The notes under the pieces: model-generated
What the model was told of the DNA's origin: nothing
The model's input: only the letters and a program-made list of their open reading frames with translations
The model's database searches: none
Assembly (NCBI GenBank): GCA_002483145.1
Contig: DLHJ01000013.1
Location: 124,001 to 188,000 of the forward strand
From: Cellvibrio sp. UBA7671
GTDB taxonomy: Bacteria; Pseudomonadota; Gammaproteobacteria; Pseudomonadales; Cellvibrionaceae
Length of the DNA stretch: 64,000 nucleotides
Direction: 5' to 3'
Part shown: positions 19,093 to 28,936 of the stretch, piece by piece
How the letters are laid out: each line of letters opens with the position of its first letter
How positions within the stretch are numbered: the first letter of the stretch is position 1
Program-made: the position numbers and the translations under genes

Positions 19093-19533
19093 ATGTTAGG
19101 TCTCATACAGCGCGTCAAAAAAGCATCTGTTACTGTCAATGAAGAAATCACCGGCGAAATCCAACAGGGCATTTTATTACTGCTCGGTATCCAAAAAAAT
19201 GATACCGAAGAAACCGCCAACAAACTGATCGATAAAATCCTTGCCTACCGGATTTTTTCCGATGAAAACAACAAAATGAATTGTAATGTCCAGCAGATCG
19301 ACGGCGGTGTTCTGGTCGTCTCACAATTCACCCTCGCCGCCGACACCAAAAAAGGCCTGCGCCCCAGCTTCTCTTCCGCTGCACCACCCGCACAAGCTGA
19401 AGCGCTCTACGATTATTTTGTGGCACAGATGCGCAGCAAACACTCGCAGGTTGCCACTGGGATTTTCGCGGCGGATATGCAGGTGAGTTTAGTGAACGAC
19501 GGGCCAGTGACGTTTATGTTGGAGATGGAATAG
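19093..19533 (+). CDS. dtd: D-aminoacyl-tRNA deacylase
   Basis: Hydrolyses D-amino acids (and glycine) mischarged onto tRNA, a translation quality-control step. The 146-residue length matches bacterial DTD. Both cross-subunit signature motifs are present: SQFTLAAD and the GPVT of [13 protein letters not shown] chose ATG 19093, giving [15 protein letters not shown] as in other DTDs, over an upstream in-frame TTG at 19066. The gene follows the 7TM-AraC regulator by 32 bases. Confidence 0.96.
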   Translation: MLGLIQRVKKASVTVNEEITGEIQQGILLLLGIQKNDTEETANKLIDKILAYRIFSDENNKMNCNVQQIDGGVLVVSQFTLAADTKKGLRPSFSSAAPPAQAEALYDYFVAQMRSKHSQVATGIFAADMQVSLVNDGPVTFMLEME

Positions 19534-19580
19534 AACATCTCCCAACCTATAAAGTTTACTTTTAATCACGGAACCGATTT

Positions 19581-20000
19581 ATGCAAATTCAATTAGCAAA
19601 CACACCCGAAGAAAAAATCGCATGTTTTGCAGTCATGTCTGAACTGCGCCCACACCTGTCACTTGACGCTTTCATGGCACTTGTTGAGCGAATGCGCAAG
19701 ACTCATGGCTATGAGTTGGCTTATCTGGATGATAACGGCATTAAAGCGGTGGCGGGAGTTCGTATTGCAGAATGGCTATACACGGGTAAATATCTGGAAA
19801 TAGACGATCTGATTACAACGGCGACAGAACGATCGAAGGGTTATGGCGCCGTATTGTTTGATTGGGTTGCAAACTACGCACGCGAACACAACTGTATTCA
19901 GGTGCGGTTGGTATCCGGCGTGCAAAGAATTGATGCACACCGGTTTTATATCAACATGGGAATGAAATTCGAAGCTAAATATTTTTCGTTGAATCTGTAA
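19581..20000 (+). CDS. GNAT-family N-acetyltransferase
   Basis: A 139-residue protein with the GNAT fold: an N-terminal beta-alpha unit, LAYLDDNGIKAVAGVRIAEWL, the acetyl-CoA binding stretch ITTATERSKGYGAVLFDWV (motif A, with RSKGYGA standing for the usual Q/R-x-x-G-x-G/A), and the closing DAHRFYINMGMKFEAKYFS. The substrate cannot be predicted. It lies 48 bases after dtd on the same strand and converges on the mechanosensitive channel gene. Confidence 0.85.
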   Translation: MQIQLANTPEEKIACFAVMSELRPHLSLDAFMALVERMRKTHGYELAYLDDNGIKAVAGVRIAEWLYTGKYLEIDDLITTATERSKGYGAVLFDWVANYAREHNCIQVRLVSGVQRIDAHRFYINMGMKFEAKYFSLNL

Positions 20001-20040
20001 TAAATTATCCTGAGCAATCATCTATCGATTTAAGATAAAT

Positions 20041-21309
20041 CTATGTATCAGTGCGCGCACCCATATTCTGCATATCGTAGCCTGAGGGTGCTTGATAAAC
20101 CCGCAAACCAAATTCTGGCACTATGGCAAAAATGTGATCAAAAATATCCGCTTGGATTGCCTCGTAATTAGCCCAGCCAGTGTCATTCGAAAATGCATAA
20201 ATCTCCAGCGGGATGCCGTTCGCATCTGGTGCAAGTTGGCGCACGATTTGCGACATGTTGGGATGAATGGATTTGTGCTGCTTCAAATACATGCGCAAAT
20301 ACGCGCGAAATGTCCCAAGGTTAGTCAAGCGGCGGCCGTTCACAGGCGAGCTTAAATCGATCTTGGTTTGATTATTTTCAATTTCTATCTCGGTAAGTTT
20401 TTGCTCGATGTAATCGCTGAGTAACGCAGCGCGACGCAAACGTTTGATATCCTCCGGCTGCAAAAATGTTACGCTGGTAGCATCAATATGAATGGCACGT
20501 TTAATCCGTCGTCCGCCCGATTCGGTCATGCCGCGCCAATTTTTAAACGAATCGGAAATCAATGCATAGGCGGGAATCGTGGTAATGGTGTTATCCCAGT
20601 TGCGAACCTTCACCGTCGTCAGGCTGATGTCAATTACTTCGCCGTCGGCGCCAAATTTAGGCATCTCGAGCCAATCGCCCACTGCCAGCATTTCATTCGC
20701 AGAAAGCTGAATGCCTGCAACAAATCCGAGAATGGTGTCCTTGAATACCAACAGTAGTACCGCAGTCATTGCGCCTAAACCGCTGAATAATAAAACTGGC
20801 GATTTGCCGATTAACAGCGAGAGTGAAAAAATAATTGCGATAAGTGCTGCAATCAGTTTGACACTTTGAAAAATTCCACGGATAGGTAAATTTCGTTTTT
20901 GACTAGCAGGCCGAAAAATATCTTCCAGAAAATTCAGCAGCGAAAAGAGTGATAAGAGCAAGTAAAACAAAATCCACAAATGTGCAACCGTACTCACCAG
21001 GCTAAATATGTCAGAATCTTTGGGTAGCCAAATGCGCGCCTGCACCAAAAACACAAAACCCTGAAACACCAATGCAATGCGGCTGAGTAACTTGTGTTGG
21101 TAGAGCGCCAGGCTCCAGGGGATTTGTGATTTATGCGCACTGCGTTTAAACCAGCGTAAGATTACTGAGTGCAGTAAAAAATGCAGCACCAGCGCCGTCA
21201 CTAAAAAAATTCCCGCCACTATCAGCGCGTAAGCCCATTCACTGTATTCCCAGTTATTGGTTTTAAGCCACTGTACAATGTGCACTTTCAGTGTTTCTCC
21301 AAGCTGCAT
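20041..21309 (-). CDS. Mechanosensitive channel of the MscS superfamily, YbdG-like
   Basis: A 422-residue inner-membrane protein with about five transmembrane helices, the last being the pore helix VLLLVFKDTILGFVAGIQL, then the MscS beta domain (VGDWLEMPKFGADGEVIDI; TVKVRNWDNTITTIPAYALISDSFKNW) and a large cytoplasmic C-terminus. The overall size and the RGMTESGGRRIKR stretch fit E. coli YbdG, a low-conductance channel of mild osmotic downshift. I chose the ATG at 21309 because AGAGGAA lies six bases upstream; the longer in-frame version from 21381 has no such site. Confidence 0.87.
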   Translation of the reverse strand: MQLGETLKVHIVQWLKTNNWEYSEWAYALIVAGIFLVTALVLHFLLHSVILRWFKRSAHKSQIPWSLALYQHKLLSRIALVFQGFVFLVQARIWLPKDSDIFSLVSTVAHLWILFYLLLSLFSLLNFLEDIFRPASQKRNLPIRGIFQSVKLIAALIAIIFSLSLLIGKSPVLLFSGLGAMTAVLLLVFKDTILGFVAGIQLSANEMLAVGDWLEMPKFGADGEVIDISLTTVKVRNWDNTITTIPAYALISDSFKNWRGMTESGGRRIKRAIHIDATSVTFLQPEDIKRLRRAALLSDYIEQKLTEIEIENNQTKIDLSSPVNGRRLTNLGTFRAYLRMYLKQHKSIHPNMSQIVRQLAPDANGIPLEIYAFSNDTGWANYEAIQADIFDHIFAIVPEFGLRVYQAPSGYDMQNMGARTDT

Positions 21310-21402
21310 GGTGGTTCCTCTGGCGGTGTGGATAGTGCGGTCGCCGGAGTATAACAGAGCATAAAAAATATCAGTCATCACGCCGCTAACTAACCGGCAG
21401 CC

Positions 21403-21431
21403 ATAAAAAAACCCAGCACGAGGCGGGGTTT
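21403..21431 (-). terminator. Rho-independent terminator of kduD
   Basis: On the minus strand AAACCCCGCC...GGGTTTTTTT forms a hairpin with a T tract 24 bases after the kduD stop. It separates the pectin locus from the YbdG-like gene. Confidence 0.8.
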
Positions 21432-21454
21432 GGATGCAAGGGAATGTTAGTCAA

Positions 21455-22249
21455 TCACGCCTCATTGCTCGGCTTGCCAATCGTGGCCAATATCCCACCA
21501 TCCACATACACAATTTGCCCGGTCACAAAATCACTAGCTTTCGAAGCAAGGAAAATCGTAGCGCCTTGCAAATCATCCGGGTCACCCCATTTGCCTGCGG
21601 GGGTGCGATTGATGATGAAATCATTGAACGGATGACCGTCTATGCGAATCGCTTCAGTTTGGCTGGTGGCGAAATAGCCGGGGCCAATGCCGTTGACTTG
21701 CACACTGTATTTTGCCCATTCGGTGGCCATGTTTTTGGTGAGCATTTTCAAGCCGCCTTTTGCGGCGGCGTAAGCGCCGACAGAATTACGGCCTAATTCG
21801 CTCATCATCGAACAGATGTTAATAATTTTTCCCTGCCGACGTTCAACCATTTTGCGTGCGATGGGGCGGGTCATGGTAAATACACCGGTCAAATCGATTT
21901 TGATCACTTCTTCAAAATCTTCCAGAGTCATTTCTAATAAAGGTGTGCGTTTGATGATGCCAGCGTTATTCACCAGAATATCAATTGGGCCGTGGTCTTT
22001 TTCGATTTGATCGACAGCAGCGATAACCTGCGCTTCATCAGTCACATTAAATTTATAACCAAAGGCTTTAAAACCTTTTTCGCGATATTCGTTTACCGCG
22101 ATGTCGATTTTTTCTTGTGAAGAGTTGCCGTTGATAATTAAAGTGGCGCCCGCACTTGCGAGGCCGCTGGCCATGGCCATGCCCAAGCCATGGGTCGCGC
22201 CGGTGACCAGTGCAATTTTTCCGGTTAAATCAAAGAGTGGGTGATTCAT
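21455..22249 (-). CDS. kduD: 2-dehydro-3-deoxy-D-gluconate 5-dehydrogenase KduD
   Basis: A short-chain dehydrogenase that reduces 2,5-diketo-3-deoxygluconate to KDG, the step after KduI in oligogalacturonate breakdown. The 264 residues include the cofactor motif TGATHGLGMAMA, NNAGI, the catalytic serine region NICSMMSELG, and YAAAKGG with the active Tyr and Lys. The C-terminal SDFVTGQIVYVDGG is typical. It lies 88 bases downstream of kduI on the same strand. The assignment is supported by the neighbour kduI and by the sequence pattern. Confidence 0.92.
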   Translation of the reverse strand: MNHPLFDLTGKIALVTGATHGLGMAMASGLASAGATLIINGNSSQEKIDIAVNEYREKGFKAFGYKFNVTDEAQVIAAVDQIEKDHGPIDILVNNAGIIKRTPLLEMTLEDFEEVIKIDLTGVFTMTRPIARKMVERRQGKIINICSMMSELGRNSVGAYAAAKGGLKMLTKNMATEWAKYSVQVNGIGPGYFATSQTEAIRIDGHPFNDFIINRTPAGKWGDPDDLQGATIFLASKASDFVTGQIVYVDGGILATIGKPSNEA

Positions 22250-22337
22250 GTTTTTATCTCTATCGAGAAAGAAGATATTTGTCTAAACAGCTACCCGTAT
22301 TTCGTTAGGCTCCATACGGGCTACAGGTAAAAAATAA

Positions 22338-23177
22338 TTATTTCAATTCGCTCGGCTTATGGAAATCCATATCGGTGTAATCCATATTCTCACCTGCCAT
22401 GCCCCAAATAAAGGTGTAGTTGGCGGTGCCGACACCTGAGTGCATTGACCATGGTGGCGATACTACGGCTTGCTCATTGCCCACCCAAATATGACGAGTT
22501 TCATTCGCTGGACCCATAAAATGGCACACCGCATGAGTGTCAGGAATATTGAAATAAAAATAGGCTTCCATACGGCGGCTGTGGGTGTGCATTGGCATGG
22601 TATTCCAGATGCTGCCGGGTTTTAATTCGGTCATGCCCATTTGCAGTTGGCAAGTATCGAGTACGGTGCTAATCATCAATTGATAAATGTCGCGCTCGTT
22701 ACAAGTGTCGCCGGCGCCCATATGCAGTACTTTGCTATTCTCCTTGTTCACTTTTTTGGTCGGATGACTGGTGTGCGCAGGTGTGGAGTTCAAATAAAAC
22801 TTGGCGGGATTGGTTGCATCATCACTGCTAAAAAAAACTGCTTTGGCTCCGCGACCAATGTAGATGGCTTCTTTATTGCCTATCTCATAGACTTCGCCAT
22901 CAACAGATACCTTGCCGCTGCCGCCAATATTAATTGCACCTAATTCACGGCGATCCAAAAAGAAATCCATCTTGAGTTGATCGTAGGTTTCCAGTTGTAC
23001 GGATTTGCTAACCGGCATAACGCCGCCCACCATCAAGCGCTCGTAATGGGTATAAGTGAATTGCACTTCATCGGCCACAAAAACGCTTTCTACTAAAAAG
23101 TGTTTGCGCAATTTTTCGGTGTCGTAGTGTTTGTAGTCGTCGAGGTGGACGGCAAAACGCTCTTCAAGGACTTTCAT
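22338..23177 (-). CDS. kduI: 5-dehydro-4-deoxy-D-glucuronate isomerase KduI
   Basis: Isomerises 5-keto-4-deoxyuronate, the sugar that arises when unsaturated galacturonate residues open, into 2,5-diketo-3-deoxygluconate. The 279-residue cupin protein has the family opening LEERFAVHLDDYKHYDTEKL, RLMVGGVMPV, and the metal-binding run NTMPMHTHSRRMEAYFYF, with a later PPWSMHSGVGTANYTFIWGM. The ATG at 23177, behind AAGGTTTATT, gives a length equal to E. coli KduI (278); an in-frame upstream start at 23219 adds residues foreign to the family. Confidence 0.96.
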   Translation of the reverse strand: MKVLEERFAVHLDDYKHYDTEKLRKHFLVESVFVADEVQFTYTHYERLMVGGVMPVSKSVQLETYDQLKMDFFLDRRELGAINIGGSGKVSVDGEVYEIGNKEAIYIGRGAKAVFFSSDDATNPAKFYLNSTPAHTSHPTKKVNKENSKVLHMGAGDTCNERDIYQLMISTVLDTCQLQMGMTELKPGSIWNTMPMHTHSRRMEAYFYFNIPDTHAVCHFMGPANETRHIWVGNEQAVVSPPWSMHSGVGTANYTFIWGMAGENMDYTDMDFHKPSELK

Positions 23178-23291
23178 AATAAACCTTCTGTTTTCGGCTA
23201 GGCCATTGCAAAACGGCATTCATGGTTGATAACTAAACGGTGTTGTGTACGCAAGCCAGTGAAAAATTAACACTGGCTATGCGGAGCATTA

Positions 23292-25799
23292 TTATTTTTT
23301 AAGTAATTTATACATTTCCACACCCGCCAGAATAAACGGGGTGTTGCCTTTTGCATCATTAGAGACAATGCGCTCGGTCATGTAATAGTCGTAGCTGCCG
23401 TCGCGGCCGAAACCTAAACCGGCAACCAAGCATTGATCATTCATGCTAACTTTTCCATCGGCATGCACAGTCACAAATTCATTGATCATGCCTTGGTAAC
23501 TTTTTATCGCAACGTCGCGATAGAATTCCGGCAAGTAACCTTTGTTAACGCCCTTGATATAAAAATAGGTGAACATAGCACTAGCGGTTGATTCGCGATA
23601 GTTGGCGATGGCGCCGGGCTTGTCGATAATTTGCCACCAGGTACTTGTCTCAGCATCTTGGTAACGCAAAATATCGGCCGCTAATTCCACGCTGATATCG
23701 ATTAAGGTTTTGCGCAGTTCAGTTTCTGATTCTGGAATAAAATCCAACACATCTACCAAGGCCATCGCATACCAGCCAATGCCGCGTGCCCAAAATTGCG
23801 ATGCACGGCCATGTTCTTTATCTGCCCACAGAGCTTGTTTTGATTCATCCCATGCGTGGAAATACAAACCAGTTTGCGGATCGCGCAATTGATTACGTGC
23901 AATCACAAATTCATGCACTGCTTCTTTAAAACTTTCATGTTGTTGTTCGCCGGTTTCATAGAGCGATGCGTATTGCGCGAGAAAGGGCATGCCCATGTAA
24001 ACACCGTCGAGCCACAACTGATTGGGGTAGGTTGCACGATGCCAGAATGCGCCTTCGCTGGTACGTGGATGACGCTTTAAATTTTCCCGCAAAAAATCTA
24101 CCGCTTTGCGATATTTTTCTTGCTTGGTGCGCTGCTCCAGCAGAATGACCATTTGACCTGGTTTGGTTAAATCGATACTGAATAGATCCGGTTCAAACGT
24201 GTGAATATGGCCGTCGTCGCGGATATAACTACCCGTTACCGTTTCCAATGCTTTTTGATAGGCGGGATTAGGGCTGATGCTGTCCAATTCTTGCAGTGCA
24301 TGAATTTGCATGCCCACCACATCGTATTCAAATTTGCCGGGGCGCTTGCGGTATTCATCCCAACCTTGATAGTGATAGTTCAGGGTTTTGCGTTCCAATT
24401 CTGAATCCGCCAAACCTTTAGCCCATTTCAATGCCGCTTCTGCATCAACCGGATTTTTCTTCGCATCAGCACTGAGTGTTGATTCAAAACGCACACGCGG
24501 TGCTTTGGTCAAGCGCCCCACTTCGCGGTCGAGATAGGCTTTAAAATCCGCTTCGGTTTTGATGCCATCCAATTCGTGTTCCCAGGCTGCGAGGAAATAA
24601 TATTCCAGTTCGCCACCTTTATCTTTCATCACCGATACATAAGAATTTTCATCGGTGGTTTGTTCAGCGCGATCATCGCGGCGGAAAATAACCGCCATAC
24701 CCAAATGATCATTCTCGCCACTTAAACTTTGTTTGCCCCAGCTTGCCACATAAGTCCAGGCGTAACCGCTAATATTCTGGTTTCCTTCAATAAGCGTGGT
24801 GCCTTTATGTTTTACTAAACCAATTGCGAGGTTAGGTAATTGTTGACTGGATTTGAGTTTGACATTGACCAAGCGACTGCCAGCATTCATAGAAAAATGC
24901 GCACCCAAATCCACTTTTTGATTGTTGATTTGCCAGCCGTTGTAATTGATTTTGAAACCGGAATAGAGATTACCATTGTTGGTGATAATCGCATCGCGTG
25001 TATCCACGAGCGAAACCAGATCAACACTTTTTCCATTCCAGAAACCAAAACCGCCCATGCCGAGCGATTTACCGACTTTTAAAACGTCCACTCCCCAATC
25101 AGCATTCAAGTGATAGGAATCGTAACCATCAAGCCCTACATTTTGCAAAACCACATCGCTGGTTTTTTTACCGAAGATATCAAAACCATTGCGCCAATCG
25201 AGATACACACGGTAGGCAACTTTATCCGATTCAATACCGGGGCCTTCGTAGCGAATCCAATAAGAGTGATCAGTGTATTGCGGTGGTGGCGTTACGCTTT
25301 GCACATTTTTAAAGGTGCCGCCGATATATTCTTTACCTTTCCACTCGCCGCCTTCTTTGATCGAAATTTCTGCTTGAGTTTGTTTTTTCAGTGCGGGTTT
25401 GGCGATCGCAGGATCACTGGAAATAGTGAAAGATTTAATTTCTGCTGGATTAAAATCTGCGGCCAACAACAGGCCATCGAGCGTGCCGTCGCCATCGCTA
25501 TCAACTGTTTGGGAAGGCTGTGCAACATTGCCAGCAAGTACATTGAGGCTTTTAACGGCATCGCTTTGCGCGTTTATGCCGAGATCATAAAACGGAAAAT
25601 AGATTGGCTCTTGCTGCAATGCAAAATTATTGGCATTGGTAATTTCTGCTGTCGCCAATTGATGGTTAACAGCTATGTGTTGCGCAACAGGTGTTGTAGC
25701 AGTGGTTTGTTGTTCGTCGGTTTTTTCTGGTGAGCAACCCGTTAATGCTGCCAGAAAAATACCACCATAAATCACTCTACTTTTAAACAATACACTCAC
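23292..25799 (-). CDS. DUF4861-GH105 fusion lipoprotein: unsaturated rhamnogalacturonyl/galacturonyl hydrolase
   Basis: An 835-residue two-domain lipoprotein. With the GTG at 25799 (AGAGGTG upstream) the product opens with a 21-residue signal and the lipobox LTGC. Residues about 60-440 form a DUF4861 beta-rich domain with an acidic DSDGDGTLDG loop that could bind calcium. Residues about 450-835 form a GH105 alpha/alpha barrel, with the catalytic aspartate region QLWLDGVYMGMPFLAQY, WARGIGWYAMALVDVLDF and a terminal GTPFILAGVEMYKL-like segment. GH105 enzymes remove the unsaturated uronate at the non-reducing end of pectic oligomers left by lyases, giving the substrate of KduI next door. The longer in-frame start at 25832 spoils the signal peptide. 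Confidence 0.9.
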   Translation of the reverse strand: MSVLFKSRVIYGGIFLAALTGCSPEKTDEQQTTATTPVAQHIAVNHQLATAEITNANNFALQQEPIYFPFYDLGINAQSDAVKSLNVLAGNVAQPSQTVDSDGDGTLDGLLLAADFNPAEIKSFTISSDPAIAKPALKKQTQAEISIKEGGEWKGKEYIGGTFKNVQSVTPPPQYTDHSYWIRYEGPGIESDKVAYRVYLDWRNGFDIFGKKTSDVVLQNVGLDGYDSYHLNADWGVDVLKVGKSLGMGGFGFWNGKSVDLVSLVDTRDAIITNNGNLYSGFKINYNGWQINNQKVDLGAHFSMNAGSRLVNVKLKSSQQLPNLAIGLVKHKGTTLIEGNQNISGYAWTYVASWGKQSLSGENDHLGMAVIFRRDDRAEQTTDENSYVSVMKDKGGELEYYFLAAWEHELDGIKTEADFKAYLDREVGRLTKAPRVRFESTLSADAKKNPVDAEAALKWAKGLADSELERKTLNYHYQGWDEYRKRPGKFEYDVVGMQIHALQELDSISPNPAYQKALETVTGSYIRDDGHIHTFEPDLFSIDLTKPGQMVILLEQRTKQEKYRKAVDFLRENLKRHPRTSEGAFWHRATYPNQLWLDGVYMGMPFLAQYASLYETGEQQHESFKEAVHEFVIARNQLRDPQTGLYFHAWDESKQALWADKEHGRASQFWARGIGWYAMALVDVLDFIPESETELRKTLIDISVELAADILRYQDAETSTWWQIIDKPGAIANYRESTASAMFTYFYIKGVNKGYLPEFYRDVAIKSYQGMINEFVTVHADGKVSMNDQCLVAGLGFGRDGSYDYYMTERIVSNDAKGNTPFILAGVEMYKLLKK

Positions 25800-25849
25800 G
25801 CTGCACACCTCTTGTCGTTCAATAAAAGTCACGCACTAATAATCAAATA

Positions 25850-25873
25850 GGGATGCCAGCAAGCTGGCATCCC
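25850..25873. terminator. Hairpin downstream of the TonB receptor gene
   Basis: GGGATGCCAGC and GCTGGCATCCC form a perfect 11-bp stem with a two-base loop, 45 bases after the receptor's stop. The T tract is better on the plus strand (CCCTTTTTG) than on the minus strand, so it may also act as an mRNA 3' stabiliser. Confidence 0.7.
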
Positions 25874-25917
25874 TTTTTGTTTTACACACTTTCTACAAAA
25901 TGACGATCAAACATTTA

Positions 25918-28635
25918 TCAGTATTTGTACTGAACACCCAAGTTATATTGGATGCCGGTGTTGTGGTAGTAAGACAGACGTTGTTCGTTTTCTGAACCAA
26001 CCCATTGATCGTCTACCTCATCGGTCAAGTTCAATGCTTCAAAAGTGAGTTTCAAATTATCGCTGAACTGATAACCGAAAGAGGCGTCCACGTTGGTGGT
26101 TTCATTGGTGCCTTCTTCATCATTGCCATCACGCCCAATTGGGGTGGTCAAATAACCGCTACGGCTTGCCAAAGAAACACGACCACTAAATACATCATTT
26201 TCCCAATAAAGCGTTGCACTGGTTGTTTCATCAGACAGGTTTATTAACGGCTTGGTTGCTTGCACCACACCAGCGGTATTCAAATAATCCAGGTCTGAAT
26301 CCACACTGGTATAAGACCCAATGAAACCAAAGTTGCTCAAGAAACCGGGAAGGAAAGTAAAAGGTTGCTGATAACTGATCTCATAACCGTCCAAATCACC
26401 GCCTGGACCATTTGCAGGTGCAGAGAAATTCCATGGTAGATTTTCATTGCAGTTAGGACCATAACCGCCCAATGAGGCGCCTTGTGTATTACATGCATTC
26501 ACGGCCGCTTCAATTGGTAAACCAGTTTCAGTATAGATTGGAGTAGAGCGTAAGGTTTGGATATGGCTTTCAATTTCTTTCTTGAACAACGTTACGCTAA
26601 CCAAACCGCCTTCACCAAAATACCACTCAGCACCCAAGTCATAGCTTTTTGCTTTGGTTGGTTCAAGCAGAGGGTTTGCACCAGAAATATTCAGGTTGGT
26701 GCCGGCAACGCCCACACTAACAGCAGGAACAATTGAACCAAGGCCTGCACGTGAAATACCTTCCGAGTAACTTGCGCGAAGTACAACGTCTTCCATTGGT
26801 TCAACTTTTATATTGAGTGCAGGCAGCGTGTCTGAATAATTGTGTTCAACAGTAACGTAAGAGCGACTAGCCAGCGTGCCATTGAGCCAGCCACTGGATG
26901 TTTGATCGGTTTCAAAACGACGTACACCAATATCACCACTTACAGGCACTGAACCAATTTCAAAATTAAAATCGATTTGCGCAAATACGCCGGTTGTTTC
27001 TTCACCTACTTCATAGTTGCTGCCATAGTTTGGAACCAAGGCCAGATCAAATAGATTGTAGGATTCCATAATCAGCGCGCGGTTTGGGATTAACCAAGGC
27101 TGATCATCGCCAAGCCCAGAATCATATTCAGTAATAAAATCAGGATTGGATTGGATGTTAACGCCATTTGCACCTTCAGAGGCGTAAGCATATTGATCAG
27201 TGCTGAAACTGAAATCTTTATAATCAGTGCCAATTTTCAGTTTGATGCTATCGCTAACGTCGTACTCAAATGCAACAGTTGCGGCATCGTTTTCATTTAC
27301 CGTTGTCTGTGGGCGTTGACGTACACCTGTGGCAGTCCAAGATGCTTTGTTGTACGCCGCAGTGCCGAAAGTCAACACAGGGCTGCTGTAATCGCGATAG
27401 TCGTAAGTAAAGCGTTGGTTGTTTGCTTGCATCAACAAGGTATTTTGAATCGGGTTATCGTAATCCGATTTAGTGCTACCTAGCATTGCTTTGAGGCGGA
27501 ATGTATCGGTGAAGTCTTGCTTCAGAGTAATAGTGCCTTGCGAAAAATCGGTAGACATTTCGTCATAACGATTTTCAGAAAGTAGGCGAGCACCTTCAAT
27601 ATCAGCATATACGAGTGTATTACCTTCGATAGCATAGTCGAGTACGTTACTGGTTGCGTTTGCACCAGGGTTGAGTGAACCCTGCATAAACACTTCCTGG
27701 CGGTTTGCATCAAATTTCGCCCAGAGCCCATCAAGACTAATTTCGGTGGAATCAGTAGGGCGGAATTGCAGCGACAAACTTGAACCTAAACGCTCCATTT
27801 CATGCTGGTAGGAATCGTAACGAGGAATACGTGGACGAAATGCGGTATTTATTTCATTAGTTGGAGTGATTGTTGCGCCTTTATATTTTCCGAAGCTTTG
27901 CGCAGATGCATTAGTCCAGCGGACAGTACTCGAACCTTCGTCTTGCACACTACGTTCAGAATAAGAGAGAGAAAAAAGCGCACCAAATTTACCGTCGGCA
28001 AAAATATTACTAACAAGAAATGCGGCACCCGGATCACTTTCTTCAGAGAGATCGTTATAGCCCAATGATCCTGATGCTGTGAGCACAAAATCATCGTAAT
28101 CAAATGGTTGAGCAGCCTTGAGGTCTACAGTTGCGCCCAAAGAACCCTCTTGCACTTCGGCGGAGTTGGTTTTACGCACGGTTAATGAGCTGAACAAATC
28201 AGATGAGAAGGTATTAAAGTCAAAGCCGCGACCACGGTTGTTACCGCCGACAGCGTCGGTGCCGCCTGTTGTAGAAATAGTTTCCATGCCATTCAGGCGC
28301 ACAGTAGTGAATCCCGGGCCAAGACCACGTACGGTAATATTGCGCCCTTCGCCACCGGAGCGGGAAATTGCAACACCGGGTACACGTTGCAAAGATTCTG
28401 CAAGGTTGTTATCGGGAAATTCAGCGATATCCGATGCAACAATCGCATCGACAAAGCCGTTTTGATTCTTTTTGATATTCATTGCGTTCTGCAAACTATC
28501 GCGGAAGCTGCCGGTTACAACAACTTCCTCAACAGTGCCGTCGCCAGAGTCTTGCGTGTCTTGCGCGTAAACACTCATTGGCAGTGTGCAGGCTGCCATG
28601 GCTAATACGAGTGGATTGAGTTTGAACATTCTCAT
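25918..28635 (-). CDS. TonB-dependent receptor, probably for pectic oligosaccharides
   Basis: An outer-membrane active transporter of 905 residues. The start is ATG 28635 (GGGGAA upstream): MRMFKLNPLVLAMAACTLPM forms the signal peptide, ending SVYAQ. A TonB-box-like EEVVVTGSFRDSLQNA opens the plug, with DIAEFPDNNLAESLQRVPG and RGLGPGFTTVRLNG following, as in the proteobacterial TIGR01782-type receptors that often import plant oligosaccharides. The rest is a large barrel ending in the aromatic residue of NLGVQYKY. It lies between GH28 and GH105 genes on the same strand; its substrate is inferred from this context. The 301 bases upstream of the start hold its promoter region; I could not fix the hexamers. 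Confidence 0.9.
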   Translation of the reverse strand: MRMFKLNPLVLAMAACTLPMSVYAQDTQDSGDGTVEEVVVTGSFRDSLQNAMNIKKNQNGFVDAIVASDIAEFPDNNLAESLQRVPGVAISRSGGEGRNITVRGLGPGFTTVRLNGMETISTTGGTDAVGGNNRGRGFDFNTFSSDLFSSLTVRKTNSAEVQEGSLGATVDLKAAQPFDYDDFVLTASGSLGYNDLSEESDPGAAFLVSNIFADGKFGALFSLSYSERSVQDEGSSTVRWTNASAQSFGKYKGATITPTNEINTAFRPRIPRYDSYQHEMERLGSSLSLQFRPTDSTEISLDGLWAKFDANRQEVFMQGSLNPGANATSNVLDYAIEGNTLVYADIEGARLLSENRYDEMSTDFSQGTITLKQDFTDTFRLKAMLGSTKSDYDNPIQNTLLMQANNQRFTYDYRDYSSPVLTFGTAAYNKASWTATGVRQRPQTTVNENDAATVAFEYDVSDSIKLKIGTDYKDFSFSTDQYAYASEGANGVNIQSNPDFITEYDSGLGDDQPWLIPNRALIMESYNLFDLALVPNYGSNYEVGEETTGVFAQIDFNFEIGSVPVSGDIGVRRFETDQTSSGWLNGTLASRSYVTVEHNYSDTLPALNIKVEPMEDVVLRASYSEGISRAGLGSIVPAVSVGVAGTNLNISGANPLLEPTKAKSYDLGAEWYFGEGGLVSVTLFKKEIESHIQTLRSTPIYTETGLPIEAAVNACNTQGASLGGYGPNCNENLPWNFSAPANGPGGDLDGYEISYQQPFTFLPGFLSNFGFIGSYTSVDSDLDYLNTAGVVQATKPLINLSDETTSATLYWENDVFSGRVSLASRSGYLTTPIGRDGNDEEGTNETTNVDASFGYQFSDNLKLTFEALNLTDEVDDQWVGSENEQRLSYYHNTGIQYNLGVQYKY

Positions 28636-28936
28636 AGCTATTCCCCATCTTTTATTGTGATTAATTACATTTGAGCTAGCGGAGCTGGTGCTGTTCACCG
28701 CAATAACACGCGACGGCGAGCACTTTTTCACAAACATCACAGATTTTTTGCGCAACTGCAGCGGCAAATCCGTTGTAATTTGTAACCTGTGTAATCGACT
28801 TTTTGAGCTTAGTCGATATATATCAAGTGTCATGGTGGTCGCATGACTTAGCTATCATTAATCCTGTTTATATTTCAATTTGCTGTATCAATAAAAAAAT
28901 AAAGCCCATTTTGATGTAAAGAAATTGCTTTCTTTA

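Noticed and set aside
25110-25733. Open frame of about 207 codons antisense to the GH105 gene
   Set aside because: A shadow of the sense gene; no ribosome-binding site or family pattern.
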